Virus record (IMG/VR): IMGVR_UViG_3300042294_002813
Coordinates: 1-64,000 of that record
DNA: 64,000 bases
Direction: 5' to 3' (one strand)
Source of the DNA: a virus
How positions within the stretch are numbered: position 1 is the stretch's first letter; the number at the start of each line of letters is the position of its first letter. Below the pieces are notes generated by a model, which did no database searches, was not told the origin of the DNA, and saw nothing but the letters and a program-made list of their open reading frames with translations. The translations under genes and the position numbers were made by a program. Positions 22,751 to 32,738 of the stretch are shown in pieces.

Positions 22751-24468
22751 AAAACTTCTCTTCGATTTTTTATTACTCTTAGTATATTATTTAGATTGGA
22801 TTTATCCTCAACTTTTAGCTGAGTTTTGACAGCATTATCCAATGCCGACTCTCCAGGATTGGTTGTATTTTGAAATGCAGTATTGACATCAACTTGTGGT
22901 GTAGTCCCATCTGGTTGAGGTGCCAACGGACTCGTTGGCTGCATTTGTTGATCCATTGCTTGTTGTTGTTCCATGGCCGCTTGTTGTTCAACAGCAATTT
23001 GTTGATCAATTTCTTGTATATCATCATCTGTTTGATTCAGAATGTTCTTACGAACCCATAAAGTAGAGAAATACTTACCAATATAAGGATCTGCAAATTG
23101 AAGTACCGTTATACGATTTTGAATCAATTCTGCTTTCTTTAGCTCTTCAAAATTATTGTCCGTTATAAAATCGTAATAGATATTTTCTTTGAAATAATCC
23201 CACTCTTCGACTGTGCAAATTCCCTTCAATGATAGTTGCACACGCAAAGCTTCATCAAACAAAGTTGAAAACTTGTTGCGAAGTCTAAACACGAACTTTG
23301 AGAACTTCAATTCGTCTCTTGTAATTTCAGACGCTCTACCAATAGAGAAACCTTGTTGCATTTCCAAACGAGAAATTGGAATGCCAAGAGACTTGTATAG
23401 CTTGCGTTCAAAGTACTTGACATCTTCCATTTCGCCAAGATTTTGACCACCTGGAAGAGTTTGAATTTCTGTACCTTTACCACCTTCACGGCGAGGTAGC
23501 CAAAAGTCTTCAAGCATTGATAGATGCTTGCGATCATCTCTGATTTCGCCTGTACTTGAGTCATACACAAGCTTGTTACGATACTTGACCATGATGTCGC
23601 GAAGATATTGTTCAGCCTTGACCTTAGGCAAGTTGCCTACGTCGATGTAGAACACGCGACGTTCTGGTGCGCGAGATAAACGATAAATGACAGTTGCGTC
23701 TTCGACCATACGTAACTGGTTTAGTGGCTTGATGGCCTTGTGCAAATATGATAGAACCATTGCACGACGAGAATCCATCAAACCAGAATTTACGTTGACG
23801 ATTGCATCTGGTGCAATTCTCATACCAAGATTTGAATGTGCGCCAATAATACCACGTTCATTATAGAGATAGTATTCGCGAGCCGTCTTGATGATATCGC
23901 CGCCTGTTGCAGGATCTTTCATTTTTTGAATTTCACGAACTTTACGAATACGTCTTGGATCAATGTATCTTAGTTCCTTGATACCATCTCTTGGTCTAGT
24001 TTCATCAATGACGACATGGTAGAACATTCTTCCGTCAATGTACCAACGACGAAATAGTTCTGAACCCATATTACCAAAGTTCAACATTCTAAGAATATTT
24101 TCAAATTCTTCGCGAATTCTCTTTTTTATAGTATCGGATACTTTTAGATCATCAATATTGATTGTTAGAGGTTCTTCGTGACCCTGCATGACGATTGCTT
24201 CATTGACGATGTCATCAATTGCAGTTTCAAGTTCTGGCTGCATTGCCATTTCACGATAGCGTGTGATGAGTTCGATTTCGTTACGAACAACACCTTCCAA
24301 ATCGACATAGGTGCCAAAATACGCCCCTGTCTGAAGCGTAACGGCACCGTCGTCATTTTGAGGAAGAGCAAAAGACTTTTCTGTTATGTTAGAAATGTCT
24401 TTTGGCTCTTCCTGTTTCTTGGTCTTTTCGTTTGTTATTTGAAACCCAAATAACTTCCAATTAGCCAT
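22747..24468 (-). CDS. 20: portal protein (T4 gp20)
   Basis: 573 residues. Family segments include ETAIDDIVNEAIV, RRWYIDGRMFYHVVID, YIDPRRIRKVREI, and YFERKLYKSLGIPISR near residue 360. The dodecameric portal is the packaging channel and the initiator of head assembly. The C-terminus carries a Gln-rich stretch (QQAAMEQQQAMDQQ) typical of T4-like portals from aquatic phages. T4 gp20 is 524 residues. Confidence 0.95.
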   Translation of the reverse strand: MANWKLFGFQITNEKTKKQEEPKDISNITEKSFALPQNDDGAVTLQTGAYFGTYVDLEGVVRNEIELITRYREMAMQPELETAIDDIVNEAIVMQGHEEPLTINIDDLKVSDTIKKRIREEFENILRMLNFGNMGSELFRRWYIDGRMFYHVVIDETRPRDGIKELRYIDPRRIRKVREIQKMKDPATGGDIIKTAREYYLYNERGIIGAHSNLGMRIAPDAIVNVNSGLMDSRRAMVLSYLHKAIKPLNQLRMVEDATVIYRLSRAPERRVFYIDVGNLPKVKAEQYLRDIMVKYRNKLVYDSSTGEIRDDRKHLSMLEDFWLPRREGGKGTEIQTLPGGQNLGEMEDVKYFERKLYKSLGIPISRLEMQQGFSIGRASEITRDELKFSKFVFRLRNKFSTLFDEALRVQLSLKGICTVEEWDYFKENIYYDFITDNNFEELKKAELIQNRITVLQFADPYIGKYFSTLWVRKNILNQTDDDIQEIDQQIAVEQQAAMEQQQAMDQQMQPTSPLAPQPDGTTPQVDVNTAFQNTTNPGESALDNAVKTQLKVEDKSNLNNILRVIKNRREVL

Positions 24469-24512
24469 TTACTTTTCCCTTCAAAAATATCATGATATAA
24501 GATGCAAAAAAA

Positions 24513-25064
24513 TTATGCTCTACCGTCAGTAGTATCTGACAACCAGTACTGATATTGGAATGTTACTGCGAATTCTTCAATTGTATCGTTTGCACCCCAA
24601 TCAAGATCGATTGGTGAAACGTCAATTGGGAACATTCCTACAAACTTGTATGTTTTGATAGGAAATCCAGTTTTTCCAAATTGTCTAACAGTTGCTTGTA
24701 CTGAATAGTTTCTTGAATTCACAAAAGTTGGTGATCTTCTATTTGATTCGTGCTGATTGATAGCACTTAGCCATCTTTCAAATGAGTTCTTGACTAGAAA
24801 ATCTTCATCATTGATTACCGTAACTGCCCAATCAGGAAACACTCTATTTCCTGCAAACTTTACTTCACGACCAAAGTATGGTACAACTACTGAACCAATT
24901 GATGATCCAGGTAGCTGCGCAGTTCTGCACATGAACGTGAATTCACGACTAAAACCAGCAGCTCCAAGAATACCAGCAGGAAGGGTCAAGCTTACATCGA
25001 ACAGATTTGGTCTTGCCCCATCATAATTCATTGCTGTGCGAAATTCTTGAATATTAAAAGGCAT
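24513..25064 (-). CDS. 19: tail tube protein (T4 gp19)
   Basis: 183 residues. FDVSLTLP, FMCRTAQLPGSSIG, VPYFGREVKFAGNR and a C-terminal EFAVTFQYQYW are the gp19 signature. It forms the inner tube hexamers through which DNA passes. Its place between sheath and portal genes is the T4 order, and it has a late-type promoter at 25091-25098. Confidence 0.93.
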   Translation of the reverse strand: MPFNIQEFRTAMNYDGARPNLFDVSLTLPAGILGAAGFSREFTFMCRTAQLPGSSIGSVVVPYFGREVKFAGNRVFPDWAVTVINDEDFLVKNSFERWLSAINQHESNRRSPTFVNSRNYSVQATVRQFGKTGFPIKTYKFVGMFPIDVSPIDLDWGANDTIEEFAVTFQYQYWLSDTTDGRA

Positions 25065-25090
25065 CTAAAATACTCCCGTTTTATTTTCTA

Positions 25091-25098
25091 TTTATTAG
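25091..25098 (-). promoter_or_regulatory. T4-type late promoter (AATAAATA) before gene 19
   Basis: One mismatch to TATAAATA, 27 bp upstream of gene 19 and overlapping the stop region of gene 18. Confidence 0.6.
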
Positions 25099-26846
25099 AA
25101 TCTTCCAACTATTTCTTCAAATGCTACGCCAGTTCTAACAGCAACGAAGTTCAATTGAATGAAGTTGATTGATCGTGCAGGCTTGATGTAAATGTCACCA
25201 ATAAATTCATTACGATCAATAACTTCTGGAGTATTGTTTGTTTCGTCGCAAACAACTCTAAAATCATAAATTCCACGAAGACCTTGTACGTCTCTCAAGA
25301 ATGGTTCAACTAGAGAGACAAATTGTGAACGTGTAAATTCATCGTTGAATTCAAATAGAGAATACTTTGCTGCTGTAGCAATTGCTTTCTCAAGAACAAT
25401 GAATAGACGACGAACGTTAATGCGTTCAAATGCTGAAGGCTTAGTCAACATTGTCTTGTCACCAAACAATACCGTTCCTTCACCAGGGAACGCAACAACA
25501 GGATTTACGCCAATCTTATACAAATCATCACGATTTGTCTTGTTTGGATTCCAAGAAAGCTTTACGACATTTTTGATCTGACCGCGGTTTAATCCTGCTG
25601 GAGAGAACCAAGGATCATTTGTGGTGTCAGTACGAGCGCATAGTCCTGCAATATCTGCATTTAGAGGGATCCAACGATACACGTTGTTGTACTTGTCGAA
25701 CATGTACTTCCAACCGGAATCAAATACTGCATAAGAAGATGAACGAAAGATGTTTGTGTTCTTTTGTGTGGTAATTGCAGTTACTTCGCTACCCGGATTA
25801 TTGACCACATTAGCTGAAGATGGAGACAAGAATGCAACGCAGTCTTTTCTATATTCAGCGACATTGTCGATGATATATTGTGCTACGGTTCCGCTTGCAT
25901 CACCAGTAATCAACAATGAAACATCAACTGAATCGCCGTCTTTTAGTTTATCCCAAGAAACTTGCTTATTTGCATCAGTTGCTGAAGCATATACGCCACC
26001 AGATAGCGTTGTTCCATTTGCTACTCCAGATGACAATCCACCAACACCAACATATGTTACGCCGCTTGTTGCGACTGTTCCCCAATTTGTTGTGTTAGCA
26101 GGATGTGATAGCCAACGAATCCAGTTTGATTGAGAAGCCAGAACATCACCGTAGAAGTTTGGTGAACCGTCCCAGTTTTTAGCGTCAGATGCGACTGATA
26201 GATTTTTCCAAGTTTCTAGAACTGCACCAGCAGCATTTGTACCCGCTGGGGTTCCGCCCGTTGCGATTTGACCTGTTGCGTCAATGACAACAACGTGAAT
26301 TTCGTCGTTTGCTGCTCCTTTTGAAGCAGCATATTGTGATGTGCCGGGTGCAGCATCAAAGAATGAGTTATATGCCCAAGATGAGAATAGAGATGCATTT
26401 CCTGCTGGGCAGTATGCTACTTTGATTGAGTTTCCTAGGGCACCCGGATGTGTTGCGGCAACGCCAATGAAATTGGTATTACCCCAGCCACTATTTGCTG
26501 TAGTTGTTGCTCTGTATGTATTGAACCACTGATCGTTGTTTTCGATCAATACACCAGTTCCGTTTGCTGTAGCATTTTTTGAGCTAGAATTGATTGCGCG
26601 AACAACTTTCAAGTTGTTGCCATATGCCAAGAAGCTTGCAGCAGAAAAGAATGAAATAGCTGAATTATTTGTTGGCTTGCCAAAAATGTTGACAAGGGTG
26701 TTTTCACTATCAAGGGTTATGATCGTATTGGCAGGACCCCATTCGAAATCACCCACAAAACCGCCGTTTGTAGTAGAGACGGCAGGAATTATAGTAGTTA
26801 GGTCAATTTCAGTAGTAACTACGCCCGGACTCAATTGAAATGCCAT
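25095..26846 (-). CDS. 18: tail sheath protein (T4 gp18)
   Basis: 583 residues. The start LSPGVVTTEIDLT and the C-terminal region (RSQFVSLVEPFLRDVQGLRGI, then DVRFV-like VVCDETNN, GDIYIKPARSINFI) are the sheath hallmarks used for subunit linking in contraction. The middle domain is variable and beta-rich, as in other sheaths. A perfect late promoter precedes it. Confidence 0.95.
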   Translation of the reverse strand: MAFQLSPGVVTTEIDLTTIIPAVSTTNGGFVGDFEWGPANTIITLDSENTLVNIFGKPTNNSAISFFSAASFLAYGNNLKVVRAINSSSKNATANGTGVLIENNDQWFNTYRATTTANSGWGNTNFIGVAATHPGALGNSIKVAYCPAGNASLFSSWAYNSFFDAAPGTSQYAASKGAANDEIHVVVIDATGQIATGGTPAGTNAAGAVLETWKNLSVASDAKNWDGSPNFYGDVLASQSNWIRWLSHPANTTNWGTVATSGVTYVGVGGLSSGVANGTTLSGGVYASATDANKQVSWDKLKDGDSVDVSLLITGDASGTVAQYIIDNVAEYRKDCVAFLSPSSANVVNNPGSEVTAITTQKNTNIFRSSSYAVFDSGWKYMFDKYNNVYRWIPLNADIAGLCARTDTTNDPWFSPAGLNRGQIKNVVKLSWNPNKTNRDDLYKIGVNPVVAFPGEGTVLFGDKTMLTKPSAFERINVRRLFIVLEKAIATAAKYSLFEFNDEFTRSQFVSLVEPFLRDVQGLRGIYDFRVVCDETNNTPEVIDRNEFIGDIYIKPARSINFIQLNFVAVRTGVAFEEIVGRF

Positions 26847-26891
26847 TGTTTACTCCTTTCAGAAGTAGAGATCTTTGATGCTTGTATCAAA

Positions 26892-26899
26892 TATTTATA
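26892..26899 (-). promoter_or_regulatory. T4-type late promoter (TATAAATA) before gene 18
   Basis: Exact late consensus 46 bp upstream of the sheath start, in the 66-bp gap after gene 17. Confidence 0.85.
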
Positions 26900-26912
26900 G
26901 AAATTGCAGTTT

Positions 26913-28586
26913 TCACCAGCGACCTCTCCAATCATAGTCATAACTATCTAATGGCGCTTTTAATCGTCTGTCCTCAACCCATAATCTTTCTTGTCTGTCA
27001 ATATTATCCATCAAATCTATGCGATCTAAACCATCATCTACCACACCAAAGGGGACAATGTCCTCTTGTGATATATTTAGTTGTTCTTTTTGAAGCACTG
27101 TGCGAATGTCTCCGCTTAAAGACTCTCTAAAGTTTCTTTGAGCTATAAACCAAGCAAAAAGCACTAGAGTCATAGCTAAATCGTCATGACTACCTTCTTC
27201 CGCAGCAAAAGATTCGCGAGTTGCAACAAAAGTCATCAATTCCATGATGGTATCTGAATCCATGATTAGCAACTTATCACTTTCAATCAATGTTTTCAAG
27301 TTTGAGCAACCAATTCTCTTTGTAGCCACAGATGTCTTGACACCAAACTGTATCTTTTTTGTGTGACCAAATGACATTTGTTGACCTTGTCGAGGCTTGA
27401 TTTGTATCTTGACAAGATTATCATATTCAAGTTCATGATGTATGATATCAGCTATTTGCTGACCAATATCATTGATTTCTACAAGCACATAGGCATTGTT
27501 ATAAGCAGTTCCGGCATTGAAAACTAAAGTTGGAAATAGTAGAGGAGATATCTCTTTATCCCTAAACTTTGCTACTTGTTTATAGGGAACAGTTGTAACA
27601 TCTATGACCGAAAAGGCAGAATAATCCAGACCTTGACCTCTAGCCACATCGACGGTAACGACATATGTATGATCTTTTTGCGGTTCTTCAATAATATCCA
27701 ATTTGCCATCTTGACGAACAGGATTGTTGAACACAAGCGTCTTGAGCTTTGCTCCAGATATCAATGTATGAGAAGAGCCGACAAATTCAGTTTCAAACTC
27801 GACCCTAAACTGATCAACTGATGTGTTTCTTATCGTTTCTTCTTTCCATCTTTCATCACGACCTGGAACTTCGGACCAATGAACTTCAATCGGCACATAA
27901 TTGCTTCTCTTATTTGTAGCATCTGACCACATACGATAGAAGTGATTCAATCCGTTAGGTGTAGAAACTACAAGAACCTGAGATGTTTTACCAGAAGAAA
28001 TCGTAGGATACACAGAATTGAAGAATTGATCGGCTTGATTGTTTGGAACGAATGCGTATTCGTCAAGGAATAGAATGTTATATGATCCACCACGAACTGC
28101 GCTTGATGATGTTGCAGCAGCTAGAACTTTTGATCCGTTTTCTAGTTCAATGTTACCCTTGTTCCAGGTAACAATTCCTTGTTGCAACCAAATCGGCAGA
28201 TTTTCATATGCAAGCTGTAGACGACTCAATAGTTCGCGAGCAGTTGATCCTTTATTTGCAAGCATTGCAACACTTGTGTTATCACGAAATAGAATCTGAT
28301 GTAAAAGATATGCGATAATCGTTGTAGATTTACCAACCTGACGTGGCATTTTACAAACGACGAAACGATTTTTGTGAAATGTTTCAAGCATGTGTTTTTG
28401 GAATTTCCACATCTTGAAAGGAACAAGACCTTCATCGACGTTGACAATCTTGATATAGTTCAATGCAAAGTAAACAGGATCTTCGGAACATCTCACATAT
28501 TCCTTGACTTGATCTTCAGTCCACTCAATCTTGACGCCTGCGCGCTTAAGATTCGGATTGGACATATATGCAATAGTATCAGCCAT
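26913..28586 (-). CDS. 17: large terminase subunit (T4 gp17)
   Basis: 557 residues. ATPase domain: Walker A MPRQVGKST near residue 90 and Walker B ILFLDEYAF. Nuclease domain: VDVARGQGLDYSAF with the catalytic Asp, and SHDDLAMTLVLF near residue 470. It packages DNA by the headful mechanism as in T4. It overlaps gene 16 by 8 bp. A second possible start is Met8. Confidence 0.96.
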   Translation of the reverse strand: MADTIAYMSNPNLKRAGVKIEWTEDQVKEYVRCSEDPVYFALNYIKIVNVDEGLVPFKMWKFQKHMLETFHKNRFVVCKMPRQVGKSTTIIAYLLHQILFRDNTSVAMLANKGSTARELLSRLQLAYENLPIWLQQGIVTWNKGNIELENGSKVLAAATSSSAVRGGSYNILFLDEYAFVPNNQADQFFNSVYPTISSGKTSQVLVVSTPNGLNHFYRMWSDATNKRSNYVPIEVHWSEVPGRDERWKEETIRNTSVDQFRVEFETEFVGSSHTLISGAKLKTLVFNNPVRQDGKLDIIEEPQKDHTYVVTVDVARGQGLDYSAFSVIDVTTVPYKQVAKFRDKEISPLLFPTLVFNAGTAYNNAYVLVEINDIGQQIADIIHHELEYDNLVKIQIKPRQGQQMSFGHTKKIQFGVKTSVATKRIGCSNLKTLIESDKLLIMDSDTIMELMTFVATRESFAAEEGSHDDLAMTLVLFAWFIAQRNFRESLSGDIRTVLQKEQLNISQEDIVPFGVVDDGLDRIDLMDNIDRQERLWVEDRRLKAPLDSYDYDWRGRW

Positions 28587-28992
28587 CGGTCTGTTGTTCT
28601 TTGTTTTGTCTTAATAGTTTTTGAAGTTCTGCTGTTGATCCAACAAATACTGCATTTTGTACATTTACGCCGCTAGAAGACTTTGGTGTATCTTCATTCA
28701 ATTCTTTCATTTTCTTTTGTAGATCAATCAATTCTTTTGTTACTTCTGATATGTTCTTTATCATACCAGCAACAACTTCATATGCTCTTGGACTTTCGCT
28801 TTGTTTAGCGACAAAGAGCAATTCATCAAGTGCTTCTTCACCTTTTCGAACAAGATTACGAATTGTTTGACGACTTAAATCGTAATCTGTCTGCGTATCA
28901 TTTTGAGGTTCTGCTTGAACAGGAACTATTTCCTGTTTCTTTACTGGTTCGATATTCAATATCTCACTCAAGTTATCATCAATCTTGCTCAT
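28579..28992 (-). CDS. 16: small terminase subunit (T4 gp16)
   Basis: 137 residues. The central helical part (DYDLSRQTIRNLVRKGEEALDELL, SPRAYEVVAGMIKNI, TKELIDLQKKMKEL) is typical of T4-like gp16, forming the coiled-coil ring that regulates the packaging motor. It lies directly before gene 17 with an 8-bp overlap. Confidence 0.88.
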   Translation of the reverse strand: MSKIDDNLSEILNIEPVKKQEIVPVQAEPQNDTQTDYDLSRQTIRNLVRKGEEALDELLFVAKQSESPRAYEVVAGMIKNISEVTKELIDLQKKMKELNEDTPKSSSGVNVQNAVFVGSTAELQKLLRQNKEQQTDG

Positions 28993-30050
28993 TATAATCC
29001 TAGTGTATTGGGAAATTCTATTATCGTTTCCGTAAATCCAAAGTCGCTATTCACATTTGCAGTTGTTGGATCTGGAACAACTGTTGCAATTACCAGTTTG
29101 ATATTTGAAACATACGAACTCGATACATTCCAATTAGCTCCAGATGACGCGCCAGTTATTTCTACATTACTTACAAAAGCACCAAACGAATTTTTCGATC
29201 CATACACATTTTTTATGTATAGCTTTCTATTTGATGTATCATGTTCAATGACTTCAGCTTTTGCATCAGCAAATTCATATGAAGTGCCTTGCCAAATTGT
29301 TTCTCCGGTCTTGAACGAACTAAATCCCCCCGATTGAAGATCTAGAACATATATCGAAGAACCACCAGATGTTCCGCTTGAGAATGTACCATACATATTC
29401 GTATTTGCTTTTTTAATGATCTTGGAATCTGAAATAGGACCAAATAGCATTGCTTTGACCGTAAATGTCAAATCAAATATGACAACACGAGTTGCATCTT
29501 GATCGTGTGGTCCTTCAGAATCAACAGTATATCTAACAGACTTCAATATGATCGGAACATCTTTCTTGATACCCATTGTGCTAACAAGATCTAGAGTCAT
29601 GGTATAGTCGGGATTGAAAATCGGCAAGATTTGTTCTACAATCTGCCAACCATCTTCAATATTACGAACATATATTGAAAGACTAAAATCATAATTATAT
29701 GGAACGCCCATGTACTGTGTTTTTTGAGTTGTATTTGTAGCAGTAGCAAGATTTGTGTTTCGTATCATGCTACTTTGTTTTCTAGAAGGATCATAATCAA
29801 CGCCTGAGATTTCAAAAGACATTCTAGGTAGTGTTACCTGAATGCTTTTTAGCAAATTTGGATCACCTTTTATGCGATTATAGAATTTTTCTTTCTGTGC
29901 ATATACTATGGGAACAAGAACACGCTCAAGTTCCGTTGTTCCTGCCTTATTGTATCGCACAAGTTGAATTTCATTGAATAGTGATCCAAATGCAACAACA
30001 ATCTTTCTGGTTATGCGATGATAGAAATGATTGCCAAATATTCCAGACAT
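28992..30050 (-). CDS. 15: tail completion/sheath terminator (T4 gp15)
   Basis: 352 residues from the ATG at 30050, which overlaps the stop of gene 14; an upstream TTG is less likely. IFGNHFYHRITRKIVVAFGSLFNEI and VPIVYAQKEKF, then RMSFEISGVDYD, are gp15 family signatures. gp15 caps the tail and joins it to the head. It is about 80 residues longer than T4 gp15, with an extra Gly/Ser/Asn-rich beta domain at the C-terminus. Confidence 0.9.
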   Translation of the reverse strand: MSGIFGNHFYHRITRKIVVAFGSLFNEIQLVRYNKAGTTELERVLVPIVYAQKEKFYNRIKGDPNLLKSIQVTLPRMSFEISGVDYDPSRKQSSMIRNTNLATATNTTQKTQYMGVPYNYDFSLSIYVRNIEDGWQIVEQILPIFNPDYTMTLDLVSTMGIKKDVPIILKSVRYTVDSEGPHDQDATRVVIFDLTFTVKAMLFGPISDSKIIKKANTNMYGTFSSGTSGGSSIYVLDLQSGGFSSFKTGETIWQGTSYEFADAKAEVIEHDTSNRKLYIKNVYGSKNSFGAFVSNVEITGASSGANWNVSSSYVSNIKLVIATVVPDPTTANVNSDFGFTETIIEFPNTLGL

Positions 30051-30934
30051 CAAGGTTCTCCGAATGGATTAGTTTCGGTAAAATCAATGATGCCATTTGC
30101 ATCAGTTTGTATCTCAAGATTGTTTGTCAATTCGTCAGATACTCCGTCGAAATCTTGTCTATTGAATGTAGTCAATGTAAAGTTTGAATTTGATGTTGAT
30201 CCAATGACATTAGCTCCTGTAGAAAAAGTACCCTTGATATTGATCAATTGTAGCATATTGTTTGATGGGAACCAATTTTTGACTATCGCAGTCGATGTTG
30301 CTGATGCTAGGCTTGAACCCTGATACACGATCTCTTCTCTCTTGTATGCGCCGCTTCCTCCAGCGACCATTGCCATGTTTTGGGTATACGAATATGCGCG
30401 ACCAACATCATCAATTTCCTTGACGCCCGTCGCAAATCTTTCATTTGAAAATTTGTACAATTCCATACTCAATTCATAGTAATAAAATAGTGGAGGACGA
30501 CGACCAAGAGTATAGAAGTTTCTTTCTTCTTCCACATACTTGATTTCATATAAATTGGCTAAAGCTGCAATATAAACAAGATCTCCTTCACGAGGTCTTG
30601 GATATGCTGCAACAGGAACATATTTTTCATATGTGCGACGAGCAACAACTACCCTAATGGAGTCGCGAATTTCTAGACCAAACTTGCTAAAGAATTCACC
30701 AGGACCTTCAAATCCAGCAACTGATTGAATGTACATTTCCATTGAATATGCAGCATTATAAAGCTTTACTGTATCTTCTCCATAAATCAAATCTTCATCG
30801 CTTAAAGATTTTCTTGGTACGTAATATACATCAGCACCATATTGTCTTATGGATTCGATGATAAGATCTTCGGCAAGAAGTTGTTCTTGCGTAACTACAC
30901 CTGGAAAATTATTGAAGTAGTGATTTACTGCCAT
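30050..30934 (-). CDS. 14: neck protein (T4 gp14)
   Basis: 294 residues. EQLLAEDLIIESIRQYGADVYYVPR near the N-terminus and FEGPGEFFSKFGLEIRD near residue 80 are the conserved gp14 segments. It joins head and tail in the neck. A homing endonuclease gene separates it from gene 13. Confidence 0.9.
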   Translation of the reverse strand: MAVNHYFNNFPGVVTQEQLLAEDLIIESIRQYGADVYYVPRKSLSDEDLIYGEDTVKLYNAAYSMEMYIQSVAGFEGPGEFFSKFGLEIRDSIRVVVARRTYEKYVPVAAYPRPREGDLVYIAALANLYEIKYVEEERNFYTLGRRPPLFYYYELSMELYKFSNERFATGVKEIDDVGRAYSYTQNMAMVAGGSGAYKREEIVYQGSSLASATSTAIVKNWFPSNNMLQLINIKGTFSTGANVIGSTSNSNFTLTTFNRQDFDGVSDELTNNLEIQTDANGIIDFTETNPFGEP

Positions 30935-30937
30935 CTG

Positions 30938-31717
30938 TTATACTTTTTTCTTTATTTTACCTTTAACCCATTGAGTTCCTGGACAAATAGAACTTCTTTT
31001 ATTTATTATGCCATTATTCCACCAAAAAGAATTCTTGAACATATCAATATTTTTGGGAATACGTCCCTTTAAAGAGGAACTTATTTTTTTACTTATTTGT
31101 TCTTGTAATTCTTTAGAATGTTTCTTACCAAAAAATGGATTATTTTCACCACTCAATCTATCACTCAGTTTTTGCTTTGTTTCTTCTGAAAGCTTTCTAC
31201 CCTTTAAACTCATACTATTAGCTTGACCAATTTTTCTTTTTGTTTCTTCAGTTCTTTTCTTACCCCTATTAGAATTAGCTCTCTTCGTCTTCTCTTCCTC
31301 ACTTTGTACTCTATCTTTATTCTTCTCCCAAATAGCTTCCATTTTTTCGCGAACATCATCGCGAGACATAGCAGCTTTTGTATTTTTTGAAATCTTTTCG
31401 TTTATAGTCAATCGTTTTTCATCATCTAGATTTGTCCAGTGATTAAATTTAGTATTAATTAAATTGTAATATTTGACTCCAAGTTCTTCATCTTTTATAA
31501 GTTGAAGCCACTTATATTCAGTTTCTAGAAGATTATTTTTATCTATATTTCTTTGAATTATACGACGTTTAAAATCTTGTGGTCTTCTTCTATACGCATC
31601 TCTCATTCTATTTGATGAACATATATAACCATCGTTCGGCATACCAAAATGACAACCAAGATAATACATTTTTCTTTTTACATCATACCACAAATATATA
31701 AATCCATTTTTTTCCAT
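30938..31717 (-). CDS. GIY-YIG/NUMOD homing endonuclease (Seg-like)
   Basis: 259 residues, mostly Lys/Arg/Asn/Ser. The N-terminus FIYLWYDVKRKMYYLGCHFG fits a GIY-YIG nuclease core (degenerate GIY, clear YYLG), and two NUMOD3 DNA-binding repeats follow (RTEETKRKIGQANS and GRKLSEETKQKLSDRLSGEN with NPFFGKKHS). It lies free-standing between genes 13 and 14, 3 bp before gene 14, and carries its own exact late promoter. Composition (A/T-richer, Lys-rich) differs from the flanking neck genes, as expected of a mobile gene. Confidence 0.85.
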   Translation of the reverse strand: MEKNGFIYLWYDVKRKMYYLGCHFGMPNDGYICSSNRMRDAYRRRPQDFKRRIIQRNIDKNNLLETEYKWLQLIKDEELGVKYYNLINTKFNHWTNLDDEKRLTINEKISKNTKAAMSRDDVREKMEAIWEKNKDRVQSEEEKTKRANSNRGKKRTEETKRKIGQANSMSLKGRKLSEETKQKLSDRLSGENNPFFGKKHSKELQEQISKKISSSLKGRIPKNIDMFKNSFWWNNGIINKRSSICPGTQWVKGKIKKKV

Positions 31718-31744
31718 CGCGATCTCCTTAAAAATATCACGATG

Positions 31745-31752
31745 TATTTATA
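31745..31752 (-). promoter_or_regulatory. T4-type late promoter (TATAAATA) before the homing endonuclease
   Basis: Exact late consensus 28 bp before the endonuclease ATG and just after the gene 13 stop. It probably also serves gene 14. Confidence 0.8.
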
Positions 31753-31765
31753 CAAACCGAGTGTC

Positions 31766-32725
31766 TCAGCCCAAAATAAATTCCGGTGGAACTTCGTACT
31801 TGCTTTGCATTTCTTGTTCAAGAGCAGATATTTCACTTTCTGCTTCTTCAAAAATTTGTTGTCCATTTAGCTGAACACCACCAGGAAGCTGAATACCACT
31901 AAACTTCTTTAGATTTAGTCCCCATTGACGCTTGATGAGCGCAGTAGCATATCTCTTCAACCAACGATCATTATATACGTCCGTATATGAATTTGGATCA
32001 ATAATCTTATATCCCTCAACGATCAAATACTCACCGGCTTGAATATCTGTGCCCCACTGCAAATCAACATATAATCTATTTTGATGTCTATTGAATCTAA
32101 TTGGTTGTTCACCAGAGAACAACATGTCCAATGTGCGTAGATGTTGCTGTGTCAACACGAAATTGACATATGATGTTGAAGTAAAGTCATATAGTTCATG
32201 CAGTCGCAACTGATAGCGAAGATCAAACATATTTACTGTAGCATTTGTTGATGATAGGGGGAATATTCTTGTAACACCAGTAATTGAATCTGCTGCACCT
32301 ACAACATTTATTGGAACTGTATTTGCACTTGAAGAATATGTCGAATTCATAACCATTGAACCCTTGTCATTAATTGACAAGACGGTTTTTGTTTCTCCAT
32401 TTATAGTCAACTGGGTAACTCCAGCTGCAAATTCGGCAGCAAAATTAGTTCCTGATCCAGTAACCGTAGCATTTCCAGAAACAACTGTAGCCGCTCCAGA
32501 AGCTTGAGTCATATCAATATATTGACGATCAACATCGGTTTGTGTTACTAAATGCTTTAGATAAATCTTTTGAATTGCATCATAATGATAATCTTGATAA
32601 AACTGAAGAGCATCATCAATGCGATCTTCTACTTGATCGTCGTCAACATTTATGTCAATTACTGGAAAACCAAGACGACGCTTGCAATAGTCTATTAGAT
32701 TTTCTCTAGAACTTGGTACAGCCAT
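31766..32725 (-). CDS. 13: neck/head completion protein (T4 gp13)
   Basis: 319 residues. The N-terminus (ENLIDYCKRRLGFPVIDINV, DDQVEDRIDDALQFYQDYH) is the gp13 signature; later segments DLRYQLRLHELYDFTS and RWLKRYATALIKRQWG fit too. Length is close to T4 gp13 (309). With gp14 it seals the packaged head. Confidence 0.92.
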   Translation of the reverse strand: MAVPSSRENLIDYCKRRLGFPVIDINVDDDQVEDRIDDALQFYQDYHYDAIQKIYLKHLVTQTDVDRQYIDMTQASGAATVVSGNATVTGSGTNFAAEFAAGVTQLTINGETKTVLSINDKGSMVMNSTYSSSANTVPINVVGAADSITGVTRIFPLSSTNATVNMFDLRYQLRLHELYDFTSTSYVNFVLTQQHLRTLDMLFSGEQPIRFNRHQNRLYVDLQWGTDIQAGEYLIVEGYKIIDPNSYTDVYNDRWLKRYATALIKRQWGLNLKKFSGIQLPGGVQLNGQQIFEEAESEISALEQEMQSKYEVPPEFILG

Positions 32726-32738
32726 TTTATTTTCCCAA

